From Bacteroidales bacterium (GTDB taxonomy: Bacteria; Bacteroidota; Bacteroidia; Bacteroidales; P3): a stretch of DNA of 64,000 nucleotides. The stretch's first letter is position 1. Every line of letters starts with the position of its first letter. Below the pieces are notes generated by a model. It saw nothing but the letters and a program-made list of their open reading frames with translations, did not search any database and was not told the origin of the DNA. Shown here one piece after another: positions 18,266-27,931 of the stretch. The position numbers and the translations under genes were made by a program. Where the stretch lies: contig JAFTFL010000016.1 of NCBI GenBank assembly GCA_017449525.1, positions 124,001 to 188,000 of the forward strand, in the 5' to 3' direction.

Positions 18266-19552
18266 CTACTCAGTCAACGCGACATCGAACAGTTCCTCTT
18301 CGGAGTGGAACGTCTGCAACCGCACCTGCTGCACAGTGCCCACTAAGGCTGGATCGTACGGGTGGCGCGCTCGAAGGTAATTGCCTGTGAAGCCCAGCAT
18401 GCAGCCGCCGTGGTTGTGAGCCTCCCACAACACGCGGTGCACCTTGCCCTCGCCCTGCGTATAGAACGCTCGCTTCTTGGCATCAGACAACTGGTGCAGC
18501 ACCGCACTACGCCTGTAGCGCTCCTCTCGGGGTACGCGCTCTGCCATACCGAGAGCCGCCGTCCCTGGGCGTTCGCTGTAGGGGAACACGTGCAGATAAC
18601 TCAATGGCAGTTGCGTTAGGAAATCGACCGTCTGCTCAAACGTAGCCTCATCCTCACCGTTGAAGCCCACCATCACATCGGCTGCTATGCAGGCATCGGG
18701 CATCAACGAGCGGATGTAGAACAGCTTGTCGGCATATTCAGCAGTGGAATAGCGCCGGTGCATTAGGCGAAGTACCTTGTCGGAGCCCGCCTGCAGGGGA
18801 ATGTGGAAATGGGGAGCAAAGTGGCGAGAGTTGGCCACGAAGCGAATCATCTCGGACGTAAGCAGATTGGGCTCAATGCTGGAGATGCGAAAGCGTTCGA
18901 TACCGGGCAATAAGTCGAGCTGCTGCATCAATTGCATCAAAGACTCGCCCGTATGCTGTCCAAAGGTGCCCGTGTTGACACCAGTCAGCACCACCTCCTT
19001 GGCACCACTGTCGGCAATACGCTGGGCTACGGCCATGGTGGTAGCCACATCGGCACTGCGCGACCGGCCGCGCGCACGCGGAATGGCACAATAGGTACAG
19101 AAATAGTCGCATCCGTCTTGCACCTTGAAGAATGTGCGCGTACGGTCATCACCCGAATAGGCAGGCAAAAACGACCGCGGCTCGGACACCGCTACGGGTT
19201 GCGGCGCACGCTGCCCCAGGATATCAAGCAGGCGATGCTTGTCCTCATTGCCGAGCACAAGCGTTACACCCTCAATCTGGCGTATCTGCGCCGCATCATT
19301 CTGGGCAAAACAGCCAACGACAGCCACCACCGCGTCGCGGTTCTGATGGACAGCCTGCCTAATGACGGTGCGGCATTTGCGTTCGGCAGTGGCCGTTACG
19401 GTGCAGGTATTGATCACGTAGACATCAGCCTTCTCGTGAAAGTCTACAACCCTGTAGCCCTCCTCTTCGGCCTGACGAAGCAGCTGCGAAGTCTCGGCAA
19501 AATTCAACTTGCAGCCCAGCGTGTGTGCTGCAATGGTTCTTGGTTGCATCAT
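18266..19552 (-). CDS. mtaB: tRNA t6A37 methylthiotransferase MtaB
   Basis: A 428-residue MiaB-family radical-SAM enzyme that adds the methylthio group to t6A37 in tRNA, giving ms2t6A. The N-terminal UPF0004 domain has three cluster cysteines (TLGCKLN, NTCTVT, VGCFAQ), then the radical-SAM CxxxCxxC in GCDYFCTYCAIPRARG, and a short C-terminal TRAM-like end. RNPY-type MiaB features are absent and the chain is shorter than MiaB, favouring MtaB. The start at MMQPRT (19552 or 19549) puts TLGCKLN at the usual distance; an extension to 19606 adds an unlikely leader. Confidence 0.9.
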   Translation of the reverse strand: MMQPRTIAAHTLGCKLNFAETSQLLRQAEEEGYRVVDFHEKADVYVINTCTVTATAERKCRTVIRQAVHQNRDAVVAVVGCFAQNDAAQIRQIEGVTLVLGNEDKHRLLDILGQRAPQPVAVSEPRSFLPAYSGDDRTRTFFKVQDGCDYFCTYCAIPRARGRSRSADVATTMAVAQRIADSGAKEVVLTGVNTGTFGQHTGESLMQLMQQLDLLPGIERFRISSIEPNLLTSEMIRFVANSRHFAPHFHIPLQAGSDKVLRLMHRRYSTAEYADKLFYIRSLMPDACIAADVMVGFNGEDEATFEQTVDFLTQLPLSYLHVFPYSERPGTAALGMAERVPREERYRRSAVLHQLSDAKKRAFYTQGEGKVHRVLWEAHNHGGCMLGFTGNYLRARHPYDPALVGTVQQVRLQTFHSEEELFDVALTE

Positions 19553-19627
19553 AAGTAGATCGGTAACGCAGTTTCCCTCGTTGAAGTATGCCCAGCGTGC
19601 CCCCAACAGAATCGGCCGTCATACGCA

Positions 19628-19660
19628 AAAGAGCCGCTGTCGGGAGGACAACGGCTCTTT
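19628..19660 (-). terminator. Terminator of aspA
   Basis: AAAGAGCCG (19628-19636) / CGGCTCTTT (19652-19660) lies about 50 bases past the aspA stop. It runs into TTTT on the minus strand, before the mtaB start. Confidence 0.75.
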
Positions 19661-19706
19661 CTACCTTAGACAAGTCCTTGCGGAGGCAAGGACAGAAGAA
19701 GGAGTG

Positions 19707-21134
<1,428 letters not shown>

Positions 21135-21440
21135 AACTTGTTAGTTTATGAATAATGTGTTAGAAAAAAAATTCAGTTGCTGTTGTGCCCACATGCTGCG
21201 ACGGCACGTTGTACACCCTTCTCCTCCACTACCGCAAACCTCCTGTCGAGCATCTGCATATATAGTATTGAGCATCTGTTTAATATTATGTAGAGCACCT
21301 GCACATATATAATATAAGGTGTAATGCCCTTCAGTCTGCAGCAACGAATAGCAGACATCCTGGCAGTTTTGCACTCGGCCAGAAGCGTTACATTCTATAT
21401 ATAGTGGTGTGGTTAGGGACATTTGCTACGGTGTCGGCGG
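21135..21440. other. aspA upstream region
   Basis: This lies between aspA and the end of the hydrogenase fusion gene, both on the minus strand. It holds the direct-repeat triplet at 21248-21318. No clear TAnnTTTGC element and no gene are seen. Confidence 0.5.
21248..21318. repeat. Three imperfect 22-23 bp direct repeats
   Basis: Units begin GAGCATCTGCA (21248), GAGCATCTGTT (21270) and GAGCACCTGCA (21293), each followed by a TATA-rich stretch. The period is close to two helical turns, as in arrays of regulator sites. They lie 115-190 bases upstream of aspA. Confidence 0.6.
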
Positions 21441-23564
21441 TTATTTTCCTGATATTTTCTCGGCAAACTCTATGGCGCGGCTTTGCAACTTCTGCAATGC
21501 TTCACGTATCTGCCGACGGACAATCTCACGGCTGTCGGCCACTGCCGAAGCATCATTGCTACCACGCTTGATGAGCGTCTCAACGATACGAGCCTGAGTG
21601 TCGTCGATTTCTCCTGCCGCAGGCAGCGAAATAAGAAGGCCTGCATTGCGGTAGTACTCAATCAGCGGCATTGTCTTCTCCTCATACTCCACAAGGCGGT
21701 GACGTATGGTTTCCTCGTTATCGTCGCTCCGGTTCGAGATCTGCGCACGCTCATGTATACGACGTACGAGTTCTTCCCGTTCGACCTCAATATTGATGAC
21801 GCACGACAGGTTGCGTCCGTATTTTGAGAACAACTTGTCGAGCGCATCGGCCTGATGTATGGTGCGCGGGAACCCATCGAAGATGAGTCCTTGTTCATCT
21901 TCCTTGATAGCCTTCTCTATGAGGGCAATCACGATGTCGTCCCCGACCAAGTCTCCCCTGTCCATGATGGCCTGAACCTGTCTGCCTAAGTCAGTCTGCA
22001 GTTCAACTTCGCGGCGAAGCAGTTCGCCTGTACTGACGTGAGTCAAGTGATAACGCTCTGCAAGCAAATGGGCGTGGGTGCCCTTGCCTGCGCCTGGAGC
22101 CCCAAACAAGACGAAGTTGAGGGTCGGCGACACTGCCTGTTTCTCCCCAAGCTTCAGTAGACGCACCGAGTTTTCGATGCTCTTTTCCTTGGCTTCCGCA
22201 CCATAGCGATCCACATCTGCAGCATTGCGCGGCCCATGATTCAAGCACAGCGCACCGTTGATGCAACCACCGTCGCATGCCATGCCTTCGAAGAAGTTGT
22301 TGACAGACTTGTTTAGCTTCAATTTCATCAACTGCGCACGGCATTCATCAATACCGTTCATGACCACTGGGTTCACGCCTTCCACCCCCATGCTCTTGGC
22401 CACGTCGACCACTCCTTGGGCGATGCCGCCCGATTTCGCAAAGATACGACCATAGAAAGAGGCGTTATCAAGTACCGTATCTTCACAGGTTGTGGTGTCA
22501 ATGCCACGTGCATCGATGAATGCTTGCAACTCCTCGAACGACATTACACAATCAATTAAGCCCTGCGTGCGTGGCAGACGAAACTCTACCTTCTTCGAGC
22601 TACACGGTCCAATAAAGACAATTTTGGCCGTGGGGTCTCCGCGTTTGATGAGCCGAGCCGCCTCCACCATAGGTGAAACGGAACTGGATATGTATTTGCG
22701 GAGTTCGGGGAAGTTCTTCTCAATGAACATCACAAACGATGGGCAGCAACTGGTGGTTAGCAGTCCCTTTTCTTTAAACTCCTTTGCCTCGCGGTACAGC
22801 GTAATGTCGGCTCCGAGGGCGGCTTCCACCACCTGATGGAACCCGAGCTTCATGATGGCCGTAACCACCTGCGACACCCTACCGTAGCGACACTGGCTGA
22901 CAATAGCCGGAGCTATGATAGCGTAGGTGTTGTACTTGGTGTTGTTCTCAGATTTTTTTAGGATGTCCAAGATGTCAAGTATAAACGACTTGTCTTGTAT
23001 AGCACCGAAGGGGCACTTGTAGACGCATGCACCACAAGAGATACACTTGTCGTTGTCTATGCGAGCCTTCTTCTCGTCGTTCATGCTAATGGCTTTCACC
23101 TTGCAACTGACTACGCATGGCCGATGTTGTGCAATGATAGCGTTGTAGGGGCACGCCTGCGTACATTTACCACACTCAATACACTTGTCTTTGTCTATTG
23201 TACATTTGTGGTTGACAATGGTGATGGCATCGCGAGGACAGGCCTGCATACAATTGTGCTGTATGCACCCCCGACATGCTGGCGTAACATACATACCATC
23301 AATGGGGCATTCGTCGCAAGCCACGTCTATCACCTCCACCGAATTAGGGTTGGTGGGGTCGCCTCCCATGGCCATCTTGATGCGCTCCTGCAGGATCGTA
23401 CGTTCCTTATAGATGCAGCAGCGTGTGGTTGGCTTTGGTCCTGGGGCTATAATCTTTGGAATATCTATATACGCCGTGCTCAACTCATTGCGGTCAGCCT
23501 TTCGGATGACCTCTTTCAAGACCTGGTACTTGACCAGTTGAACGTCGGTGTCGAATACTTTCAT
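21441..23564 (-). CDS. Monomeric [FeFe]-hydrogenase fused to adenylate kinase
   Basis: One uninterrupted 707-codon frame. Residues 1-190 carry ferredoxin-type [4Fe-4S] motifs (CIECGKCTQACP, CISCGACVYKCP) after a group-B-like start with GPKPTTRCCIY. Residues 215-440 form the H-cluster domain: L1 TSCCPSF (271), L2 IGPCSSKKVE (318) and L3 MACDGGCINGALC (428). From about residue 481 a complete short adenylate kinase follows: P-loop FGAPGAGKGT, STGELLRRE, DGFPRTIHQA and RSDDNEETIRHRL, then a basic coiled tail. The fusion would join H2/ferredoxin chemistry to AMP/ATP/ADP balance. It is the last gene of the operon, 36 bases after the phosphatase. The maturases HydEFG are not in the window. Confidence 0.93.
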   Translation of the reverse strand: MKVFDTDVQLVKYQVLKEVIRKADRNELSTAYIDIPKIIAPGPKPTTRCCIYKERTILQERIKMAMGGDPTNPNSVEVIDVACDECPIDGMYVTPACRGCIQHNCMQACPRDAITIVNHKCTIDKDKCIECGKCTQACPYNAIIAQHRPCVVSCKVKAISMNDEKKARIDNDKCISCGACVYKCPFGAIQDKSFILDILDILKKSENNTKYNTYAIIAPAIVSQCRYGRVSQVVTAIMKLGFHQVVEAALGADITLYREAKEFKEKGLLTTSCCPSFVMFIEKNFPELRKYISSSVSPMVEAARLIKRGDPTAKIVFIGPCSSKKVEFRLPRTQGLIDCVMSFEELQAFIDARGIDTTTCEDTVLDNASFYGRIFAKSGGIAQGVVDVAKSMGVEGVNPVVMNGIDECRAQLMKLKLNKSVNNFFEGMACDGGCINGALCLNHGPRNAADVDRYGAEAKEKSIENSVRLLKLGEKQAVSPTLNFVLFGAPGAGKGTHAHLLAERYHLTHVSTGELLRREVELQTDLGRQVQAIMDRGDLVGDDIVIALIEKAIKEDEQGLIFDGFPRTIHQADALDKLFSKYGRNLSCVINIEVEREELVRRIHERAQISNRSDDNEETIRHRLVEYEEKTMPLIEYYRNAGLLISLPAAGEIDDTQARIVETLIKRGSNDASAVADSREIVRRQIREALQKLQSRAIEFAEKISGK

Positions 23565-23600
23565 TGTTCCTGTATGGTTAGATTGGTGTTCTGTCGAAGT

Positions 23601-24761
23601 TTAATCGTAGTTGACTGTAACTCGTTTTCCCATACGCTGAAGGTTGGTCGACAGTGATTCCACTATCTTTATCTTCATCGTAATATCAATGGGCAATCCT
23701 TGATGCGCCTTGTTGACATTCTGCCCCACAAAGAATTGTACCGAACTGGCCTCTTCAAACAAGATGTTGGCCAGCAGCGATGCACCGTCTCTGCGGGTGA
23801 AGTTCTTCGGTGAGAGATCGGTCTTCGATAGGTACTTCTCCGAGAGTTCCAGCAAGCGACGCAACGTGATGACACCCTCGGTGGTGAGATCTATGCCCTC
23901 GATAAAACCTATCGGTGGAATGTCGCGGTCGGGGAAGTCGTAGCTGGTCTTGAGGGGCTTACCCAGCACGCGCGCCACAATTTGTGAACTGGTGCCGCCG
24001 CACACAATCTTCTTGCCTGGACCCTCCATAAACTTGCCCACATAGTAGGCATCCTGCTCTTTGTCCACTGGTGGTCCCACCATCAGGTTGACGGGCATCT
24101 CTTCTCTCACCTTGATGGCGGCCACGGTCGTATCATCCCCTGGCTTATTGAGGTAGAGGTCATTGCATGCTGAGCACAGCAGATTGGCCACACAGCGTGC
24201 CGACATGTGCGGCTCCACGCTCCGGTTCAAGTGGTCTATAATCTGAGGTCGTTGCCAACCGAAGTTGAGCATTTGTCCCACGCCTGCATGTATAGTCCCG
24301 TCGGACATCACAAGCAACATGTCGCCATTGCCCAGCTGGAAATCGGACTGATAGACCGCCTTGTCAAGTATATTCAACTTAGTACGCGGCAGGTCGCAGC
24401 ATGCCCCCTTAGTGTAGCATATCGCTTGGGGGTTGTCAAACTCGAACAAGGTGCCACGGCCTTCGTTGTTAATGTGTATGACCGAGAAGGTGGAGTAGGC
24501 GACTCCGCGCTCTTTACACACCGGCAGCGACTGTATCAGCGTTGCGGCGCACTCCTCCATGGGTATGTTATTGGACACCATGGTGCACAATATCTTGGAG
24601 GTAAGCGTGGAAAGTATATTGGCTTTCACGCCGCTCCCCAGCCCGTCGGCCAGCACCAGCGTCAGGCCGTCGTCGTCAACGTGGTACTCCACATTGTCGC
24701 CGCACAGCTCCTCACCCACATGGTTGAGCGATGTGTATCCGTATTCTACAAACAGTGCCAT
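23601..24761 (-). CDS. SpoIIE-family PP2C serine phosphatase
   Basis: A 386-residue protein whose first 220 residues form a SpoIIE/PP2C domain. Metal-binding aspartates are seen in ELCGDN, VLADGLGSG, LLVMSDG and KPGDDTTV. Such enzymes dephosphorylate anti-sigma antagonists. The remaining 165 residues are a separate C-terminal domain (CGGTSSQIVARVLG) that I do not recognise; similar extensions occur in phosphatases beside sensory hydrogenases. It sits between the HydS-like gene (17 bases) and the hydrogenase fusion (36 bases), so it is the likely output of H2 sensing. No partner kinase or STAS protein is encoded nearby. Confidence 0.9.
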   Translation of the reverse strand: MALFVEYGYTSLNHVGEELCGDNVEYHVDDDGLTLVLADGLGSGVKANILSTLTSKILCTMVSNNIPMEECAATLIQSLPVCKERGVAYSTFSVIHINNEGRGTLFEFDNPQAICYTKGACCDLPRTKLNILDKAVYQSDFQLGNGDMLLVMSDGTIHAGVGQMLNFGWQRPQIIDHLNRSVEPHMSARCVANLLCSACNDLYLNKPGDDTTVAAIKVREEMPVNLMVGPPVDKEQDAYYVGKFMEGPGKKIVCGGTSSQIVARVLGKPLKTSYDFPDRDIPPIGFIEGIDLTTEGVITLRRLLELSEKYLSKTDLSPKNFTRRDGASLLANILFEEASSVQFFVGQNVNKAHQGLPIDITMKIKIVESLSTNLQRMGKRVTVNYD

Positions 24762-24777
24762 ATCTTGTTCCTCTCTC

Positions 24778-26475
24778 CTATTCCGCTTGCAGGGTTTGTT
24801 TTAGTTTGAGCAGTGCCACCTTGGTTTCTGCTGTAGTTTCTCCCAAGAGCGAAGCTATCTCCTGTGCCACCCTCATCTGCTTCTTGATGACTTCATCAGT
24901 GGTTTCGAGTGTCTCCAGTTTCACTGCATGCAACTTCTCCTCGTAGTTGGCCTTGGCCGTTACGTCTCTCAGCACGCCGAAAAGCATGTGGTTCTCCTTA
25001 ATAAGACTAATGCTTAGGTCCACATACTGATTGGTCTTAGGTATGAATTCGCGCTGGCCGAGTATGGGACGACCAGTGCCCAGCACGGTGATGTAGTCGC
25101 TCGTGCCGAAGTAGTCCGAAGCAGGGCACCCTTTGACATCAACGGCTGTAATGCCGAGCAGTTCGCACGCCTTGTGGTTTATCTCCACAATGTTCATATC
25201 GGAGTCCAACACCACCACTCCGTCAGGGTTACTGCGTATGATCTCATACGACATAGATTCAGCCCTCTTGCGCATGTACGGAACGCACATTTCTATATCG
25301 GCAAAGCCGTTATACACTGCCCAAGCCTTCTCTCTGCAGGTGTTGTAGCCGCATGCACCACAATTGAGTTCATCCTCCGGCGCAAATTTACCAGTGCGAG
25401 CCAAGATGGACGTAATCTCCTTGTCCGTTGGGGGTATGTTGCTCAGTCGCAGTCTCGGGTAAGCGGCGGTGAGGTCCACATCGATCTCTACTGGACCCTC
25501 CGACGGATGGGTGGCCTTCTCTTTCTCTACATATTCGCGCACGTCGCGCGTAGCTCTGACGCTGCCTCCGCTGTGTGCTATCGAGCAGGGGCCGCTCACA
25601 CACGCATCTTTACACGAGTTCAATTCGATGAACACATGGTCCAGACTGTCGATGTTCTCCAGCACATCCGCGCAGCGGTCGGGGCCGTCCACTGCCATGT
25701 AGGACCAACCTTCGGGCAGTGCCTTGCCAAAACTCGTTATGATGCCGTGGCTAATCGGATAGGCTTTTGCCAAGTTGGCGTAGCCTCCAGCCTTCGGCAG
25801 ATTGAACTCTGAGATGTCTTCCAGATGAATCTGCGCCTCGTCGAACCACTTCTGCAGTTCTTCGAACGTTAGCACTTGGTCTATCAGCTGCGTATCGGCT
25901 GCCTCGCGCTTCTTGGCTATGCAGGGCCCTATGAATACGATGCCTGCCTCGGGGTTGCGCTTCCGCACCATGCTGGCATGAGCTATCATGGGCGACACCA
26001 CGGGGGCCAAGTACTTCAAAGCCGATGGGTAGTAATGTTGTATCATGCGGCACGCGGCTGGGCATGCCGATGTGATGTAGTTGCGAAATTCGCCCGAAAG
26101 CATCTGCTGACGGTACGCCTCCGTTACGAGTTGTGCACCTTCGGCCACCTCCTCCACTTCGCTAAAGCCCAATTTTCCGAGGGCTATCTGCATGATTGAG
26201 AATGACTGCAGGTTGAAGCTCGACACGTAGCTGGGGGCTACACATGCCACGACCTTGCGTCCCGAGGCGAGCAGTGCCTTCACCTGGTCGAGTTCGCTGT
26301 GCACCACCTTGGCGTTCTGCGGACACACCACGGTGCAGTGTCCGCACAGGATGCACCGTTCGTCTATAATCCGCGCTTGGTGGTTGCGCACCGCGATAGC
26401 CTTCACAGGGCATTCGCGTAAGCACTTGTAGCAGTCTCTACAACGTGCGTCTTTAAAATCTAAGTAGTCTGCCAT
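24778..26475 (-). CDS. HydS-like sensory [FeFe]-hydrogenase with PAS domain
   Basis: A 565-residue protein. Residues 10-55 are a two-[4Fe-4S] ferredoxin domain. Residues 75-300 are an H-cluster domain with altered loops: L1 reads TSACP (135), where catalytic enzymes have TSCCP, L2 is GPCIAKKRE (183), L3 is SCKDACVSGPC (287). A further [4Fe-4S] motif (CGACGYNTC, Cys397) is followed by a PAS domain (about 405-525) and a helical tail. This is the layout of group C hydrogenases, thought to sense H2 rather than turn it over. No kinase domain is attached; the next gene is a phosphatase. Confidence 0.92.
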   Translation of the reverse strand: MADYLDFKDARCRDCYKCLRECPVKAIAVRNHQARIIDERCILCGHCTVVCPQNAKVVHSELDQVKALLASGRKVVACVAPSYVSSFNLQSFSIMQIALGKLGFSEVEEVAEGAQLVTEAYRQQMLSGEFRNYITSACPAACRMIQHYYPSALKYLAPVVSPMIAHASMVRKRNPEAGIVFIGPCIAKKREAADTQLIDQVLTFEELQKWFDEAQIHLEDISEFNLPKAGGYANLAKAYPISHGIITSFGKALPEGWSYMAVDGPDRCADVLENIDSLDHVFIELNSCKDACVSGPCSIAHSGGSVRATRDVREYVEKEKATHPSEGPVEIDVDLTAAYPRLRLSNIPPTDKEITSILARTGKFAPEDELNCGACGYNTCREKAWAVYNGFADIEMCVPYMRKRAESMSYEIIRSNPDGVVVLDSDMNIVEINHKACELLGITAVDVKGCPASDYFGTSDYITVLGTGRPILGQREFIPKTNQYVDLSISLIKENHMLFGVLRDVTAKANYEEKLHAVKLETLETTDEVIKKQMRVAQEIASLLGETTAETKVALLKLKQTLQAE

Positions 26476-26634
26476 TGCTGGTGTTCAATAGTTGTACGTT
26501 ATCATGTTTTGCCCGACTATTTCCGTCCCACTTGTCGTGTCGACCCGCGTTCCGTTGCCCTGTATGGGAAGGTGTAGAGCCGCCTGTGTGCCGTCTTCGG
26601 GCCTTAGTATTAGTTGGACTGACTACTTCTCGTT

Positions 26635-26922
26635 TTAAAGGTTAAGCAAAGGGAATATCTCACGGGCAAACAACTCTTCTGCGTTGTCGCGGTTCACATT
26701 ATGGAGCACAAAGTTGTCGTCTCCCACACGTTCTGCTACTGCTGTCCCGTACTCGTCAACCTTGACGTTGACTCCTTGGGCACAACACCCCAAGCAGAAA
26801 CTGGCCTGCAATTCCACCAAATCCTCCACACCGTATTTCTTCACGACTTCAGTCATGCGCTCTATCACATCGTACGAGCCCTTCAAGTGGCACGAACTGC
26901 CTACGCATATCTTCAGGTTCAT
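26635..26922 (-). CDS. Thioredoxin-like [2Fe-2S] ferredoxin
   Basis: A 95-residue protein of the NuoE C-terminal / thioredoxin-like ferredoxin fold. Four cysteines fit the [2Fe-2S] pattern: CVGSSC at residues 6 and 11, and CLGCC with the outer cysteines near 43 and 47. Such proteins pass electrons to or from [FeFe]-hydrogenases. It is the first gene of the hydrogenase operon; the 159-base gap to the HydS gene holds no readable frame. Its promoter is likely the -7 element at 27097. Confidence 0.9.
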   Translation of the reverse strand: MNLKICVGSSCHLKGSYDVIERMTEVVKKYGVEDLVELQASFCLGCCAQGVNVKVDEYGTAVAERVGDDNFVLHNVNRDNAEELFAREIFPLLNL

Positions 26923-27096
26923 TCTGTGTTAGTTTTAGGTTCGCTGTATGCTCTTATCAATTACGTTCCATGTCTGCACGGCTCGGTTACGCGGCATTTC
27001 CCTTCCGCTGCAGCGGTTTTTCCCCTCAACGGCACACCTTTGTTAGATAAAGCATTGCGCCCTCATCCCCACTTCTGCCCCTTTTTCAAAGCCGTT

Positions 27097-27105
27097 GCAA
27101 AAATA
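27097..27105 (-). promoter_or_regulatory. -7 element (TATTTTTGC) of hydrogenase operon
   Basis: Matches TAnnTTTGC on the minus strand, about 175 bases upstream of the ferredoxin start. No clear -33 element is seen. Confidence 0.45.
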
Positions 27106-27377
27106 ATAAAAAATTCTCGTTTCAGAACATCGATACTCAAAAACATTTCCACACCTCCACTTGACATTGCAACAACATGTAGTTGAACCAAATACACACA
27201 CCAGAAGAAACCGCATCTCTCTTCCGTGAACAGGCTCATGTGGCGACCGAAGTGCCCCAAGCGCTTTCCCGCGCTGCAGCCCCCTTTCTTCCGCGCGTCG
27301 CCACGGCCTCTATCGCCAGTACACCCTGCTCCCCTCCTGCCCAGCAAGCCGTAGAATGCCCCACGACATTCGGTGCT

Positions 27378-27502
27378 ACGCCGTACAGAACTGGCCACAA
27401 CGCCGTACGGATGCTGGCTCCATGCCGTACGGCACGAAACTGTCTCAAGTAGTTATTCTTCACACAGGTACACGCACAATATCATCCATGCCGTACAGCA
27501 CA
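27378..27502. repeat. Palindrome array C (ATGCCGTACGGCAT family)
   Basis: Four variants: ACGCCGTACAG (27378), CGCCGTACGGAT (27401), ATGCCGTACGGCAC (27422) and ATGCCGTACAGC (27488). The spacing is irregular. Confidence 0.7.
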
Positions 27503-27622
27503 CACCCGCTGACACTACACACCTAATCCCTGCGTCCTGTACGGACAAGGGGCTGCAGTCGCAAAGCAAAATGAAGGAATACGACAGGGCGCGAAACATG
27601 CTTTTCTATCGCCCTAAGCGAT

Positions 27623-27631
27623 GCAAAGGTA
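27623..27631 (-). promoter_or_regulatory. -7 element (TACCTTTGC) reading into array C
   Basis: Exact TAnnTTTGC on the minus strand, about 120 bases upstream of the first palindrome of array C. Nothing coding follows before the hydrogenase operon about 700 bases on. Confidence 0.5.
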
Positions 27632-27747
27632 AGAAAAATCCTGCAACCAGTCCACGCAGCTTCCCAACCCATTGTTCGCCACTGGCCTGCACAGACCTCC
27701 CCATGCCGCCTTGAAGCCTTGGGTGCTCGCATGTAAGGATTAATTCG

Positions 27748-27756
27748 TATCTTTGC
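27748..27756 (+). promoter_or_regulatory. -7 element (TATCTTTGC)
   Basis: Exact TAnnTTTGC. It would give a leader of about 170 bases ahead of the ATG at 27932. The leader is rich in CAACA-type sequence, with no obvious hairpin. Confidence 0.55.
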
Positions 27757-27931
27757 AGTTGCGTACTGCACCGAAACGGATGCACCAATCCGACATAGAA
27801 GACATCGAACCGAACCACATAAACAATCCAACAACAACCAGTTGCACACAGTCCGTATTGAGGCGGCACGCAGCAGCACAACAACACGATAATACACCTA
27901 TAACTATATCACACAGCCAAGAGTAAGAACC

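Larger units (their letters stand above)
26923..27931. other. 1-kb divergent spacer with palindrome array C
   Basis: This separates the hydrogenase operon (minus) and the repeat-rich secreted protein (plus). It holds -7 elements at 27097 (minus), 27623 (minus) and 27748 (plus), and palindrome array C. Overlapping short frames on both strands match nothing I recognise. Confidence 0.6.

Noticed and set aside
26476..26634. A missing kinase or antagonist gene between ferredoxin and HydS
   Set aside because: The 159-base gap has stops in all frames and no motif; it is a spacer.
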